Under the pieces are notes generated by a model. That model ran no database searches, was not told where the DNA came from, and was given only the letters and a program-made list of their open reading frames with translations. DNA of 64,000 nucleotides from Methylocystis sp. H62 (lineage in GTDB: Bacteria; Pseudomonadota; Alphaproteobacteria; Rhizobiales; Beijerinckiaceae), in the NCBI RefSeq assembly GCF_015709515.1, contig NZ_JADNQZ010000059.1:124001-188000 (forward strand), given 5' to 3'. Positions 47,349 through 56,878 of this stretch are shown here, in pieces. The position numbers and the translations under genes were made by a program. Positions within the stretch are counted from its first letter, which is position 1. Each line of letters opens with the position of its first letter.

Positions 47349-48773
47349 TCACATGTGGATGGCGCGTTTGGCGACGGCGAAGGCCGCTTCGCGCATCGCC
47401 TCCGAGAGCGTCGGATGGGCGTGGCAGGTGCGCGCGAGATCTTCCGCCGAGCCGGAAAATTCCATCAACACAGCAGCTTCAGCGATCAATTCGCCGGCCG
47501 CGGCGCCGACAATATGGACGCCGAGCACCCGGTCGGTCGCGGCGTCGGCGATGATCTTCACGAAACCGTCGGTCGCGCGCATCGCGCGCGCGCGGCCATT
47601 GGCGGTAAAGGGGAATTTGCCGATCGCGACTTCGATCCCTCCGGATTTGGCCTCTTCCTCGGTGATGCCGACCGCTGCGACTTCCGGCATCGTGTAGACG
47701 ACGCTGGGAATGACGCCGTAATTCACATGCCCCGCCTGTCCGGCGAGGATTTCGGCGACGGCGATGCCTTCATCCTCGGCCTTATGGGCGAGCATCGGTC
47801 CGCGCACCACGTCGCCGATGGCGTAGACTCCCGGGACATTGGTCGCGAAGCCGCCGTCGATGACGATGCGTCCGCGCTCCAGGGCGACGCCGGCGTCCTC
47901 GAGTCCGAGGCCCTGCGTGAACGGGATGCGGCCCGTCGCGATGAGCACGGCGTCGGCCTCGATCGTGTCGGATGTCGCGCCATCGACCGACGAATAGGAG
48001 ACGACGGCGCGCTCGGCCTTGCCGGTTCCCTCGCGCCGCACGCCAGTCACCTTGGAGGCGAGCCGGAATTCGAAGCCCTGTTTTTCGAGGATCTTCTGGA
48101 AGCGCGTGGCGATCTCAAGATCGAAGCCCGGCAGAATGCGATCAAGATATTCGATCGCAATCACTTCCGTTCCCAGCCGCCGCCAGACCGATCCGAGCTC
48201 CAGTCCGATGACGCCCGCGCCGACGACGACCAGCCGCTTCGGCGTCTCCGCCAGGGCCAAAGCGCCGGTGGATGAAAGGATCAGCTTCTCGTCGATCGCG
48301 ATCTCCGCGCCGGAGGCGTCGCGCAGCGGCGCGACGGCCGAGCCGGTGGCGAGGACGATGTTTTTCGCTTCCAGCGTCTGAACGGCGCCGTCCGCCCCGA
48401 CGACCTCGACTCGCCCGGCGCCTTTCAGCCGGCCGACGCCGCGAAACGACTCGATCTTGTGTTTTCTAAACAGGAAGGCGACGCCGTTGACGTTCGCGCC
48501 AACGGTGTCGTCCTTGTGCTTCATCATCGCCGCAAGATCGAGGCGCGGCGGATCGACGATGACGCCAAGCGGCGCGAGTCCATGCGCCGCTTCTTCGAAC
48601 ATATGTGAAGCGTGGAGCAGCGCCTTCGACGGAATGCAGCCGACATTGAGGCATGTGCCGCCGAACGTCGAATCCTTCTCGACGACGGCCGTCTTCAATC
48701 CAAGTTGCGCCGCGCGGATCGCGCATACGTAACCGCCTGGACCGGATCCGATCACGATAAGATCGTAGGTCAT
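47349..48773 (-). CDS. lpdA: dihydrolipoyl dehydrogenase
   Basis: E3 flavoprotein of 2-oxo acid dehydrogenase or glycine cleavage complexes. FAD site GSGPGGYVCAIRAAQLG, redox disulfide GGTCLNVGCIPSKALLHASH, NAD site VVGAGVIGLELGSVWRRLGTEVIAIE, FAD/C-terminal YAIGDVVRGPMLAHKAEDEG, and the C-terminal HAHPTLSE active-site His/Glu. At 474 residues it is full length. No E1/E2 genes lie adjacent, so the partner complex is elsewhere. Confidence 0.97.
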   Translation of the reverse strand: MTYDLIVIGSGPGGYVCAIRAAQLGLKTAVVEKDSTFGGTCLNVGCIPSKALLHASHMFEEAAHGLAPLGVIVDPPRLDLAAMMKHKDDTVGANVNGVAFLFRKHKIESFRGVGRLKGAGRVEVVGADGAVQTLEAKNIVLATGSAVAPLRDASGAEIAIDEKLILSSTGALALAETPKRLVVVGAGVIGLELGSVWRRLGTEVIAIEYLDRILPGFDLEIATRFQKILEKQGFEFRLASKVTGVRREGTGKAERAVVSYSSVDGATSDTIEADAVLIATGRIPFTQGLGLEDAGVALERGRIVIDGGFATNVPGVYAIGDVVRGPMLAHKAEDEGIAVAEILAGQAGHVNYGVIPSVVYTMPEVAAVGITEEEAKSGGIEVAIGKFPFTANGRARAMRATDGFVKIIADAATDRVLGVHIVGAAAGELIAEAAVLMEFSGSAEDLARTCHAHPTLSEAMREAAFAVAKRAIHM

Positions 48774-48865
48774 GTCATCCGCAATTCAAGAATGGCGCCG
48801 CTTCCAAGATGCGTTGCTCAGATAACGCATCCGCGATGAACCTTGGCTAAACGCCGTCTCGGGAA

Positions 48866-49294
48866 TCAGCCTGCCGCCCACACATAGATCAGCGTCGCGA
48901 CGAGTCCGAGCGCGGTTTGACCCAGCTCCAGACGCCCCCAAAGGTCGATGACCTTGCGCGCCTCATGCGCCGCGTCGGCCTGGATCAGCGCCAGGATGCG
49001 ATTGTTGAGCGGCACGATGGCAAGATAGGTGTAGGGCCAGGTCGCAATCGCGATGAGCGCGCCGAAAAGCCATCTGACGTCATCGAGTTCGCGATAGGCG
49101 ATGAAGCCGAAGAGGGCGGCAAGCGCGGCAAAACTTGCGAGCACAATGAAGCCGCGGTGATCGGAGGGCTCCCACTCCTTGATCAGCGCGTCGTCAGTGA
49201 GCGCAAGCCGCGCCGGCTGTTCAACGTAATTGACATAGAGCGAGGCGCCGGTGAAAGCGCCAGCCGTCGCGAGCGCAAGCGAACCAATAATCAT
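48866..49294 (-). CDS. DUF1772 family membrane protein
   Basis: A 142-residue protein with four helices (IIGSLALATAGAFTGASLYVNY; FIVLASFAALAALFGFIAY; LFGALIAIATWPYTYLAIVPLNNRIL; TALGLVATLIYVWA). The pattern YVNYVEQPARL and PLNNRIL..D matches DUF1772. Function unknown; some relatives are annotated near noduloferrin- or anthrone-oxygenase-like proteins. Confidence 0.87.
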   Translation of the reverse strand: MIIGSLALATAGAFTGASLYVNYVEQPARLALTDDALIKEWEPSDHRGFIVLASFAALAALFGFIAYRELDDVRWLFGALIAIATWPYTYLAIVPLNNRILALIQADAAHEARKVIDLWGRLELGQTALGLVATLIYVWAAG

Positions 49295-49374
49295 TCAAGC
49301 GTCCTTTGGCGGTCGGCGCATAACTCGGCGTTCCTGGCGAATCGACCCCGACCGCCGACCCGCCGCCGTTGTTC

Positions 49375-50439
49375 TTAAGCTGACTCGATCGCTTCCTCGT
49401 CGCAGACGACGCGGGAGTTGCTCTCGGCTTCAGCGGCGACGTCGATTTTCACCGCCTTCACCGCATCCTGCTCTTTTCGGCGATCGGTGAAATGGTCGAA
49501 GAACACCCTCATGGCGCGATCGACGCCATAGGGATTGATGCGTCTCGTATCCTCCCGATAGAACATCGGCACGTTCGGAGAAACCGTGGCGAGATCATAA
49601 GACGGGAGATAGGCGATGTTCGGCCTGGCCCGGACCACCTCGTCGGCGGCGGCGCGCAAAATCGCTTTGACCGCGCAGTTCGATTCGATCACGTGCCGGT
49701 CTTCATAGGTCGCGATGATGCCGACGGGCGACACGCTCAGCACGATGCGAACCTTGGGATTGACCTCGCGAATTCGGTCGACGGCGGCCATGAAGTCGCG
49801 CACGACTTCGCTGACGGTCATATTGTAGAACTCGTAGACGCTCGGATCCCAGGCGCCGCCGGCGACGCCCGGCGCAAGCTGCAGGATTGCGCCATCCGGC
49901 TTATGGCGCCAGGTCTCGGTGTGGCCGAATGTGAAAACGAAGACGTCCATCGTCTCGAACATGTGGCGGACCGCGGCGAGATGCCGCTCACGATCGGCGC
50001 GCATCTCGTCGACAGTGGCGTATCCGTCGGGCTCGATGCGCGGCCGGAACGGATCGACGAAGCGGCCGTCCTCCGGCCTGTTCCAGTGATCGAGCTGCGG
50101 CGTGAAGCGTCCATAGGCGCGTTCGATCAATTGCAGCAGCTGCGCGGTCGTGTAGAGATTGCCGTAGCGGCAGGAATACATTGAGTAGTTGCGGCGCAGC
50201 GCCTCATCCGCGGACATGCCGTCCGGCGGTTGCTCGGCGAGATAATAATGGAATCCGCTCGCCTGCAGGCCCATGGCGATCTCCTGCGCGAAGCAGCTGC
50301 CGCCCGTCGCGACCTTGTCCTGCGGCGAAATCTTGAAAGGCGTGCGAATGATCGGATCGAGCGCGAAGGGCGGCAGCGACGTCACCGCCTTGCGCCAAAA
50401 GCGATGGTCGGGTAGGGAGCTATAGGGGTTCTCCGCCAT
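49375..50439 (-). CDS. GSCFA domain protein
   Basis: A 354-residue SGNH-like esterase of the GSCFA family. KVATGGSCFAQEIAMGL supplies the name-giving motif with the nucleophile Ser. FVFTFGHTETWR and VRIVLSVSPVGIIATYEDRHVIESNCAVKAIL carry the other blocks. Members are thought to modify polysaccharides by acyl transfer or removal. Start ATG at 50439 follows AAGGAG. It is divergent from a WcbI-like gene and probably works with it and the nearby methyltransferase in surface glycan assembly. Confidence 0.92.
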   Translation of the reverse strand: MAENPYSSLPDHRFWRKAVTSLPPFALDPIIRTPFKISPQDKVATGGSCFAQEIAMGLQASGFHYYLAEQPPDGMSADEALRRNYSMYSCRYGNLYTTAQLLQLIERAYGRFTPQLDHWNRPEDGRFVDPFRPRIEPDGYATVDEMRADRERHLAAVRHMFETMDVFVFTFGHTETWRHKPDGAILQLAPGVAGGAWDPSVYEFYNMTVSEVVRDFMAAVDRIREVNPKVRIVLSVSPVGIIATYEDRHVIESNCAVKAILRAAADEVVRARPNIAYLPSYDLATVSPNVPMFYREDTRRINPYGVDRAMRVFFDHFTDRRKEQDAVKAVKIDVAAEAESNSRVVCDEEAIESA

Positions 50440-50589
50440 GGTCGCACTCCTTTCTGATCCGGCCGATGGTCGCGGATCGAGCTTTTCCCGCGTCGTTCGC
50501 GAGCCGCCTTCTGGCGTCGCAACATAGACGGCGCCCGTCCGCTTGTCACCCGGCGGCGCCGCTGAGAACGCCCGCGTCGTCGCCAATCC

Positions 50590-51651
50590 ATGAAAGACCG
50601 CATGTTAACGCAGGTTGACAGACAAATTCTCAAATCCTGGCGGCAATACGCCGTCGAGCCGCGGCTCGCGAAGATCACCGGCCGCGTCATGCGCAACACC
50701 GGGCCGCGGATCGCCATCATCGGCAATTGCCAGAGTTTCGGCGTCGCCTATGCGATGAAAGTGCTCGATCCGAGCGCGACCGTCGACCATTTTTCGATGA
50801 TCGCCCGCGCCCGCTCGACGATGGGCCTCTTCGCCAAGACGCTGGAGACTTACGACTACGTCTTCTCGCATGACTTTCTAGACGGTCATGTGCGCGGCGG
50901 CGGATCCGAGGAATTGTGCAAGCGCCTGCCGAAGACGATGATCTTTCCTGCGATCACCTTCGCGGCCTTTCATCCCGATCTCGTCTATATTCACGATCTG
51001 TCGCGCATGCACGGTTTCGTGTGCGGGCCGATCGGTCCCTACCACTCGGCGATCGCGCTTTTCGCCTATCGCAAGGGCTTGTCGGTCGAGATGGCGAACG
51101 CGCTCTTCAACGAGAACGTCTTTGACGCGCTCGGCTATTTCGACATGTGGAACGACGCGTCGCGCGAACTGGTCGACGGTACGCGCGACAGATATGGCCT
51201 CGATCTTTCGGCCGAGCTGATGAACTGGTCGCGCCGCGGCGTCTTCATGTACAGCACCGTGCATCCGATGAGCTTCGTGCTGTTCGATCTCTCCAAGAAG
51301 CTTTTCGAGACGGTCGGACTGAAGCCGCGGACAGTGAACTTCAACTATTACGCCATTCATGATCTCGCGCGCAGCGAGATCTTCCCGATCTATCCGCCAA
51401 TCGCGAAGCGCTATGGGGCGCAGGGCGGCTATATGTTCAAACTGCAGAACCACCATATATCGACGGCGGTGGGCGACTTCCTGACGCTGCCGCAGTACAT
51501 CGCCTCCTGCTACAAGATCTATAGCGGCCACGATCCCTCGCAGCTCAGCAATCCGCGCGTCGACGCCTGGGTCGCCGACGAGGCGACGAGCGGATTGCTG
51601 ATGAGATTGGCGCGCGAGAATTTCGTCGCGGGCCTCACGCCTACGCTGTAA
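50590..51651 (+). CDS. WcbI-type polysaccharide biosynthesis putative acyltransferase
   Basis: A 353-residue protein with the WcbI beginning IAIIGNCQSFGVAYAMKVLDPSA, which forms the nucleotide/CoA-binding turn, and later AITFAAFHPDLVYIHDLSRMHGFVCGPIGPYHSAIALFAYRKGLS. WcbI was described for capsule modification in Burkholderia. Here it is divergent from a GSCFA gene, sharing a 150-base promoter gap. Several ATGs lie near the start (50590, 50602), and the first is used. Confidence 0.85.
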   Translation: MKDRMLTQVDRQILKSWRQYAVEPRLAKITGRVMRNTGPRIAIIGNCQSFGVAYAMKVLDPSATVDHFSMIARARSTMGLFAKTLETYDYVFSHDFLDGHVRGGGSEELCKRLPKTMIFPAITFAAFHPDLVYIHDLSRMHGFVCGPIGPYHSAIALFAYRKGLSVEMANALFNENVFDALGYFDMWNDASRELVDGTRDRYGLDLSAELMNWSRRGVFMYSTVHPMSFVLFDLSKKLFETVGLKPRTVNFNYYAIHDLARSEIFPIYPPIAKRYGAQGGYMFKLQNHHISTAVGDFLTLPQYIASCYKIYSGHDPSQLSNPRVDAWVADEATSGLLMRLARENFVAGLTPTL

Positions 51652-51659
51652 GCTGCTTG

Positions 51660-51772
51660 CGTCATTCCCGACGCGCGCAAAGCGCGCGATCGGGAATCCA
51701 GAGCAAGACCAGCGCGCTTGGATCGGCCCTGGATTTCCGGTCAGGCCTTTGGGCTGCCGGGAATGACGGCCC
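51660..51772. repeat. interspersed palindromic element with CGTCATTCCCG ends
   Basis: Outer ends cgtcattcccg and cgggaatgacg are inverted; inner hairpins include gcgcgcaaagcgcgc and cggtcaggcctttgggctgccg. This resembles dispersed elements known in many proteobacterial genomes. It fills the gap between two convergent genes and may act as a bidirectional terminator. Confidence 0.75.
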
Positions 51773-51791
51773 AAATGCACGGATCTCCGTA

Positions 51792-52631
51792 CTATTTCCA
51801 GCGCGTGTCGAATTTCGCGAGATTGAACGGCGGCTTATAGGGATGCAGCGGATTTTCGCCGCTGAAGGGCTTCACCACGGTGAGAATGCGCTCGCGATGT
51901 TTCAGGGGCGGGAAGCCTGAAGGATCCTGCGCCCCGGTGAAACCGAAAAGATGCGCGGGATCGACATTGACCTTGAACGCCGGCGGCGGACGCATCCAGC
52001 TTTGCGCGGCGACATCCATATAGGTTGTCTTCAGCATGTGGTTGAGGCCCCACTGCGTCGGCACGAAGCAGGACTTCGCCGAATCCGACATGTCCCAGTA
52101 AAAAGTGTCGGGCCGCAATTCGAGCGTCGCGTCGCCTTCGAAAATCGCGATCGATCCTTCGTGCATGAGATGCCGCACTTCGGCGAATCCCGCGAAGGGA
52201 TCGACAAGGTGGTAGTAGACGCCGAGACAGATGATGATGTCGAAGGTCTCATTGAGCTTCGAGGCTTCGTAGATCGAAACGTTCTGATTGATCTCGACGT
52301 TGGAATTCAAAAGCTTCTTGGCGAGGCGCAGCCCGGCGCCGCTCGCCCAGTTCTGGCTCACGTCGTCGGTGGCGACAACGCGCTTGGCGCCCCGCCGCTC
52401 GGCGTAAAAGCTCCAGAAACCGTCCCAGCAGCCGATTTCGAGCACGCTCTTGCCGGTGAAATCGATCTTGTCGAGCTCGTTCTCGATGAAGCGCCAGATG
52501 CGGCGGTGATCGTCGGCCTGCGACACGCTGAGGGCGCGCAGCCCGTTTCCGAAATCGAACTCATGATACCAATGAATGGCGTCAATTTCTTTTTGCAGCG
52601 CTTCGCGCGAGGCTGCGTCCTGCACGTCCAT
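51792..52631 (-). CDS. class I SAM-dependent methyltransferase
   Basis: A 279-residue Rossmann methyltransferase. The SAM site is GKSVLEIGCWDGFWSFYAERRGAKRVVATDD, followed by FDIIICLGVYYHLVDPFAGFAEVRHLM. The N-terminus IHWYHEFDFGNGLRALSV is like CmoB/DUF1698 proteins, but a tRNA role is doubtful. The tail PPLKHRERILTVVKPFSGENPLHPY is typical of glycan-cluster members. ATG at 52631 follows AAGGAA. The substrate is unknown; a surface sugar is plausible from the context. Confidence 0.87.
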   Translation of the reverse strand: MDVQDAASREALQKEIDAIHWYHEFDFGNGLRALSVSQADDHRRIWRFIENELDKIDFTGKSVLEIGCWDGFWSFYAERRGAKRVVATDDVSQNWASGAGLRLAKKLLNSNVEINQNVSIYEASKLNETFDIIICLGVYYHLVDPFAGFAEVRHLMHEGSIAIFEGDATLELRPDTFYWDMSDSAKSCFVPTQWGLNHMLKTTYMDVAAQSWMRPPPAFKVNVDPAHLFGFTGAQDPSGFPPLKHRERILTVVKPFSGENPLHPYKPPFNLAKFDTRWK

Positions 52632-52707
52632 CGAATGTTCCTTGGATGATTGGGTCGGGCGCGCGAAAACGCCCACTCTAATCGCGGCGAGGGCGCGGAG
52701 TTTGCCT

Positions 52708-54009
52708 TTATTCCGCGCTCCATGCAAGGCGAGGACGCGTCGTCCCTAAGCCGTCGACACTCTCCATGTCGGCCGCGAATGCGCGAATGCGCGGCGCAAT
52801 CTCGTCGCGAAAGCGCGAGCCGTTGAAGACGCCGTAATGGCCGACGCCTTTCTGCACATAATGGCGTTTCCGGGCGGCAGGAATATTGGCGCAGAGATCC
52901 AGCGCGGCTTCGGTCTGGCCGACGCCGGAAATGTCGTCTTTTTCACCCTCGACGGCAAACAGCGCCGTGCGGCGGATCGCTTTGAGGTCGATGAGATTGC
53001 CCCGGTGGCGCAACAGTCCGAGCGGCACCTCGTGGCGGACGAAGATGCGATCCACGGTTTGCAGATAGAATTCTGCGGTCAAATCCATCACCGCAAGATA
53101 TTCGTCGTAAAAATCGCGGTGTCTTTCGGCGGAGTCGCCGTCCCCCTCGACGAGATGGTCGAACATTTCGAGATGGGCCGAGATATGGCGCTCGAAATTC
53201 ATCGACATGAAGCCGGAGAGCTGCAGAAAGCCCGGATAGACTTGGCGTCCCATGCCCGCGTGCGGAAACGGCACGGTGTGAATGCAATGGCTGCGGAACC
53301 AATCCATGCCGCGCTGCTGCGCCAGCTTGTTGACCGCCGTCGGATTCACCCTTGTGTCGATGGGGCCGCCGATCAGCACCATGGATTCGGGAACGTCAGG
53401 ATCGTTGTCCGCCTCCATCGCGGCGATCGCGCAGATGAGCGGCACTGACGCCTGACAGACGCCCAGCGTATGCAAAGGCGTTTCAGTTCCGTTCAACGCG
53501 AGGAATCGCATGATTTCGCTGAGATAATCGATGTAATCATCGAGATCGAAGGAGCCGTCGACGAGCGGCACCGAGCGCGCGTCGCTCCAATCCGTGATGT
53601 AGACGTCGTGGGTCGGCAGGAAGGCCTCGACCGTGCCGCGCAGCAGCGTGGCGTAGTGGCCGGACATCGGCGCGACAATCAGCAATTTCGACTGTCGGGG
53701 CGCCGGACCGGTAAACAGCCGCTTCAAATGCAGCAGGCCGCAAAACGGACGGCTCCAGACAACCTCCTCGAAGATCTCGACCTCGGCGCCGTCGACAACC
53801 GTCGTGTCCAGGCCGAACAGCGGTTTCCCGTAGCGGCGGGTCATACGCTCGAACAGTTCCGCCGAGGCGGCGACGTTGCGGCCGAACGACGTGTGATGCA
53901 GCGGATTGAGCGGATTCTTCATCGCGTGCAGCATCGCGTCCGTCGCCGCCCGCGCCGGCGCGAAAGCCAAGTGCAACATTTCGTATAGCTGGTACGACAT
54001 ACGGTCCAT
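52708..54009 (-). CDS. phaZ: intracellular polyhydroxyalkanoate depolymerase
   Basis: Mobilises stored PHB granules. The 433-residue alpha/beta hydrolase uses a Cys nucleophile in LHTLGVCQASVPLICAIAAM, as in Cupriavidus PhaZa1, instead of the Ser of secreted enzymes. Other markers are SYQLYEMLHLAFAPARAATDA, LIVAPMSGHYATLLRGTVEAFLPTHDVYITDWSDAR and YVQKGVGHYGVFNGSRFRDEIAP (catalytic His). The ATG at 54009 (MDRMSYQL) is preferred; an ATG at 54072 would add 21 residues. The gene is followed by the methyltransferase with no overlap. Confidence 0.95.
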   Translation of the reverse strand: MDRMSYQLYEMLHLAFAPARAATDAMLHAMKNPLNPLHHTSFGRNVAASAELFERMTRRYGKPLFGLDTTVVDGAEVEIFEEVVWSRPFCGLLHLKRLFTGPAPRQSKLLIVAPMSGHYATLLRGTVEAFLPTHDVYITDWSDARSVPLVDGSFDLDDYIDYLSEIMRFLALNGTETPLHTLGVCQASVPLICAIAAMEADNDPDVPESMVLIGGPIDTRVNPTAVNKLAQQRGMDWFRSHCIHTVPFPHAGMGRQVYPGFLQLSGFMSMNFERHISAHLEMFDHLVEGDGDSAERHRDFYDEYLAVMDLTAEFYLQTVDRIFVRHEVPLGLLRHRGNLIDLKAIRRTALFAVEGEKDDISGVGQTEAALDLCANIPAARKRHYVQKGVGHYGVFNGSRFRDEIAPRIRAFAADMESVDGLGTTRPRLAWSAE

Positions 54010-54162
54010 CTTTACGCTTCTCCCCGCCACCCCCGTCGCAGCCGCCGCGCTGCGTTTCATGCTGCACCGCACAATCTAACTTATAACACATTCAAGATGG
54101 GCTAAGTTAGAAATCTGGCGAGCAGAGCTGTGGCGCCACGGACCTGAAAATTTGCAGCTCTG

Positions 54163-55125
54163 TCATATTCTCGCAGCCAAGGCGCAGACTGCAAGCGAAA
54201 ACCAGAGCGTGGCGGTTGAAATCTCATAGAGCGACAAAGCGCGGCGAATATCCGCCGCATTGGCCTCGCGCCTGCCGTCGCCCAGACTCGCGCCCTCCAC
54301 CGCCTCAGCCCCGCCGTAGGATCGGGGACCGCCGAGCTTGAGACCAAGAGCGCCCGCAGCCGCCGCTTCGGGCCAGCCTGCGTTGGGAGAGGCGTGCTTT
54401 GGCGCATCACGCCAGGCCGCCGCCAGCGCCTTGGCCGGAGAGGCGCCGTTCACCGCCAAGGCGCCGATCGTCAGCAGGCCCGCAGATGCGCGCGCGGGGA
54501 GAACATTCATCAAATCGTCGCAGCGCGCGGCGGCCCAGCCGAAGGCGAGATAGCGCGCCGACTTATGGCCGATCATGCTGTCGGCGGTGTTGACGGCCTT
54601 GTAGGCGAGAGCGCCAGGTAAGCCGAAAACCGCGAGCCAGAGCGCCGGCGCGACGACGCCGTCGGAGAAATTCTCGGCGAGGCTCTCGATGGCGGCGCGC
54701 GCGACGCCAGCCTCGTCCAGTGCCGCTACGTCGCGGCCGACGATTTTCGCGACCGCCGCCCGGCCGTCCTCCACCGAGATCGTCAGAGCCTCCGCGACCG
54801 CGGCGACATGCGCATGCAGGCTGCGCTGCGCCAGAAGGCTGGACGCCACGACAGCGAGCGCAATCCAGCCGAGCGGAAGCGCGAGCGCCGCGCGTTCGAT
54901 CAGCGCGCCGCTCCCACCGGCGATGACAAGAAGCGCCACGAGAGCGACCGCGCCTTTCGCCCGTCGAAGCGCGAAGGAGTCGCCCTCACGGTTCAGCCCT
55001 CGGTCGAGCGCGGCGATCAGCGCGCCCATCCATGTCATCGGATGGCCGATCCGGCGAAAAAGCGCATCCGGATAGCCGGCGCCCGCCTCAATGGCGAGCG
55101 CCAGAAGCGCAACGCCGAAATTCAC
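54163..55125 (-). CDS. cbiB: adenosylcobinamide-phosphate synthase
   Basis: Attaches the aminopropanol arm to cobyric acid in cobalamin synthesis. Membrane protein of 320 residues (CbiB/CobD). It shows LLALAIEAGAGYPDALFRRIGHPMTWMGALI, ALDEAGVARAAIESLAENFSDGVVAPALW, YKAVNTADSMIGHKSARYLAFGWAAAR and SPNAGWPEAAAAGALG. Start is GTG overlapping the stop of the YbhB-like gene (GTGA). cbiD and cobU lie just beyond on the other strand. Confidence 0.95.
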   Translation of the reverse strand: MNFGVALLALAIEAGAGYPDALFRRIGHPMTWMGALIAALDRGLNREGDSFALRRAKGAVALVALLVIAGGSGALIERAALALPLGWIALAVVASSLLAQRSLHAHVAAVAEALTISVEDGRAAVAKIVGRDVAALDEAGVARAAIESLAENFSDGVVAPALWLAVFGLPGALAYKAVNTADSMIGHKSARYLAFGWAAARCDDLMNVLPARASAGLLTIGALAVNGASPAKALAAAWRDAPKHASPNAGWPEAAAAGALGLKLGGPRSYGGAEAVEGASLGDGRREANAADIRRALSLYEISTATLWFSLAVCALAARI

Positions 55126-55676
55126 CGTCCAAAAAGCGCGGTGATCGAGGCCTTGGCCAGCGCATTCTGATTGATGGTGAAGCCGGCGGCGGCGGTGCGG
55201 CCATGAGCGGCGTCGCCGAGCTTCTCAGTCTTGAGCGCGTAGACGGTGAAAACGTAGCGGTGCGGCTTGCCGGGCGGCGGGCAGGGACCGCCATAGGCCT
55301 TGTCGCCAAAGTCCGTCTCCAAATGATGCGCGCCGGACGGCAGATTTTTCCCCGAAGCGTCGCCGGCGCCGCGCTTCAAGCCGTGAACGTCGGCCGGAAT
55401 ATCGACGACGAGCCAGTGCCAGAAACCGGCGCCGCCGGTGGGCGCATCGGGATCATGCACGAGCACGGCGAAGCTCTTGGTGCCGGGCGGCGGGTCGCTC
55501 CAATGGAGCTCCGGCGAGATATTCTCACCGGTGCAGCTCATGGAATCATAGACATGCCTCATATCGATCGTCTTGCCTTCGGCGACGTCGGGGCTTGTGA
55601 GCTCGAACGCCTGGGCGCCGCTCGAATCGGCGGCCAGCGCAATAAGACCGAGAAAGGATGAAACGCTGCGCAACAT
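55122..55676 (-). CDS. YbhB/YbcL family Raf kinase inhibitor-like protein, exported
   Basis: A 184-residue PEBP-fold protein with a signal peptide (FLGLIALAADSSGAQA). Conserved ligand-site motifs are VLVHDPDAPTGGAGFWHWLVVDIP and KAYGGPCPPPGKPHRYVFTVYALKT. A ligand is not known. It reads into cbiB with a GTGA overlap, so the two are cotranscribed although no functional link is known. Confidence 0.93.
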   Translation of the reverse strand: MLRSVSSFLGLIALAADSSGAQAFELTSPDVAEGKTIDMRHVYDSMSCTGENISPELHWSDPPPGTKSFAVLVHDPDAPTGGAGFWHWLVVDIPADVHGLKRGAGDASGKNLPSGAHHLETDFGDKAYGGPCPPPGKPHRYVFTVYALKTEKLGDAAHGRTAAAGFTINQNALAKASITALFGR

Positions 55677-55768
55677 GTAAGCGTGCTCCTCAAATCTGGA
55701 AATCGCCGCATCTTTAGCGGATCGACGCGCCGGTGTCGCGCGCTCGCGCTTCGCGGTAAAGAGGGCGC

Positions 55769-56878
55769 ATGAGCGATGCGGGAAGTGGGCGTCCTTTGCG
55801 CCGCGGCTGGACGACCGGCGCCTGCGCGACCGCCGCGACGCGCGCCGCCTTTGAGGCGCTGATGACGGATGCGCCGCCTCCCGATCCGGTCGAGATCGCG
55901 TTGCCGTCGGGAAAGCGCGTCGCCTTCGCGCTCGCGACCTTCGAACGCGGCGAGGATTTCGCCCGCGCCGGCGTGGTCAAGGACGCCGGCGACGATCCGG
56001 ACGTCACCCACGGCGCCCTTATATGCGTGCAAGTGCGCCGCGGCGCTGCCGGCGCGGGCGTGCGGTTTTTCGCGGGAGAGGGCGTCGGCGTCGTGACGCG
56101 CCCGGGCCTTCCGCTGGCGCCCGGCGAGCCGGCGATCAATCCCACGCCGCGTAAGATGATGGTTGAGACGATCATCGAGGCGAGCGCCCAGATCGGCGTC
56201 GGCGCGGACGCCGACATCGAAATTTCGGTCCCCGGCGGTAGGGAATTGGCCAAGCACACGCTCAACGGCCGCCTCGGCATCGTTGGCGGACTTTCCATAC
56301 TAGGCACCACCGGCATCGTGACGCCGTTTTCCTGCGCCGCGTGGATCGACAGCATCCATCGCGGCGTCGATGTGGCGCGCGCCAGCGGCCTGACGCATGT
56401 CGCCGGCACGACGGGCTCGACCTCCGAGGCGGCGGTGAAGCGGCTTTATGATCTGCCGGAGACGTCCCTCATCGAAATGGGCGATTTCGTCGGCGGGCTT
56501 TTGAAATATCTTCGCACCCATCCGGTCGCGCGCGTCACGATCGGCGGCGGCTTCGCCAAAATGACCAAGCTCGCGCAAGGGCGGCTCGATCTTCATTCGG
56601 GGCGCTCGAGCGTTGATTTTGCGCGGCTCGCCCAAACCGCGCGCGAGGTTGGCGCGGGCGAAGAGATTGCGGCGCTGATCGAGAGCGCCAACAGCGCGCT
56701 CGAAGCGTTGCAGATCGGGCAAAGCGCAGGAATCGATCTTTCGGCGCCGGTCGCGCGCGCCGCGTGGAAAACCGCCGCGCGGCTGCTGGATCCGGCGGAG
56801 AGCGAATTGGAGATCATCATATTCGACCGCGAGGGGGCGTTGCTCGCCCGCACGCCGTTTCAAAGAGCCAGCATATGA
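55769..56878 (+). CDS. cbiD: cobalt-precorrin-5B C1-methyltransferase
   Basis: Methylates C-1 in corrin-ring synthesis. It shows RRGWTTGACATAATRAAFEAL (CbiD signature), VGVVTRPGLPLAPGEPAINPTPRKMM, ISVPGGRELAKHTLNGRLGIVGGLSILGTTGIVTPFS and GDFVGGLLKYLRTHPVARVTIGGGFAKMTKLAQG. 369 residues. The N-terminus is intact. cobU overlaps its end by ATGA. Confidence 0.96.
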   Translation: MSDAGSGRPLRRGWTTGACATAATRAAFEALMTDAPPPDPVEIALPSGKRVAFALATFERGEDFARAGVVKDAGDDPDVTHGALICVQVRRGAAGAGVRFFAGEGVGVVTRPGLPLAPGEPAINPTPRKMMVETIIEASAQIGVGADADIEISVPGGRELAKHTLNGRLGIVGGLSILGTTGIVTPFSCAAWIDSIHRGVDVARASGLTHVAGTTGSTSEAAVKRLYDLPETSLIEMGDFVGGLLKYLRTHPVARVTIGGGFAKMTKLAQGRLDLHSGRSSVDFARLAQTAREVGAGEEIAALIESANSALEALQIGQSAGIDLSAPVARAAWKTAARLLDPAESELEIIIFDREGALLARTPFQRASI

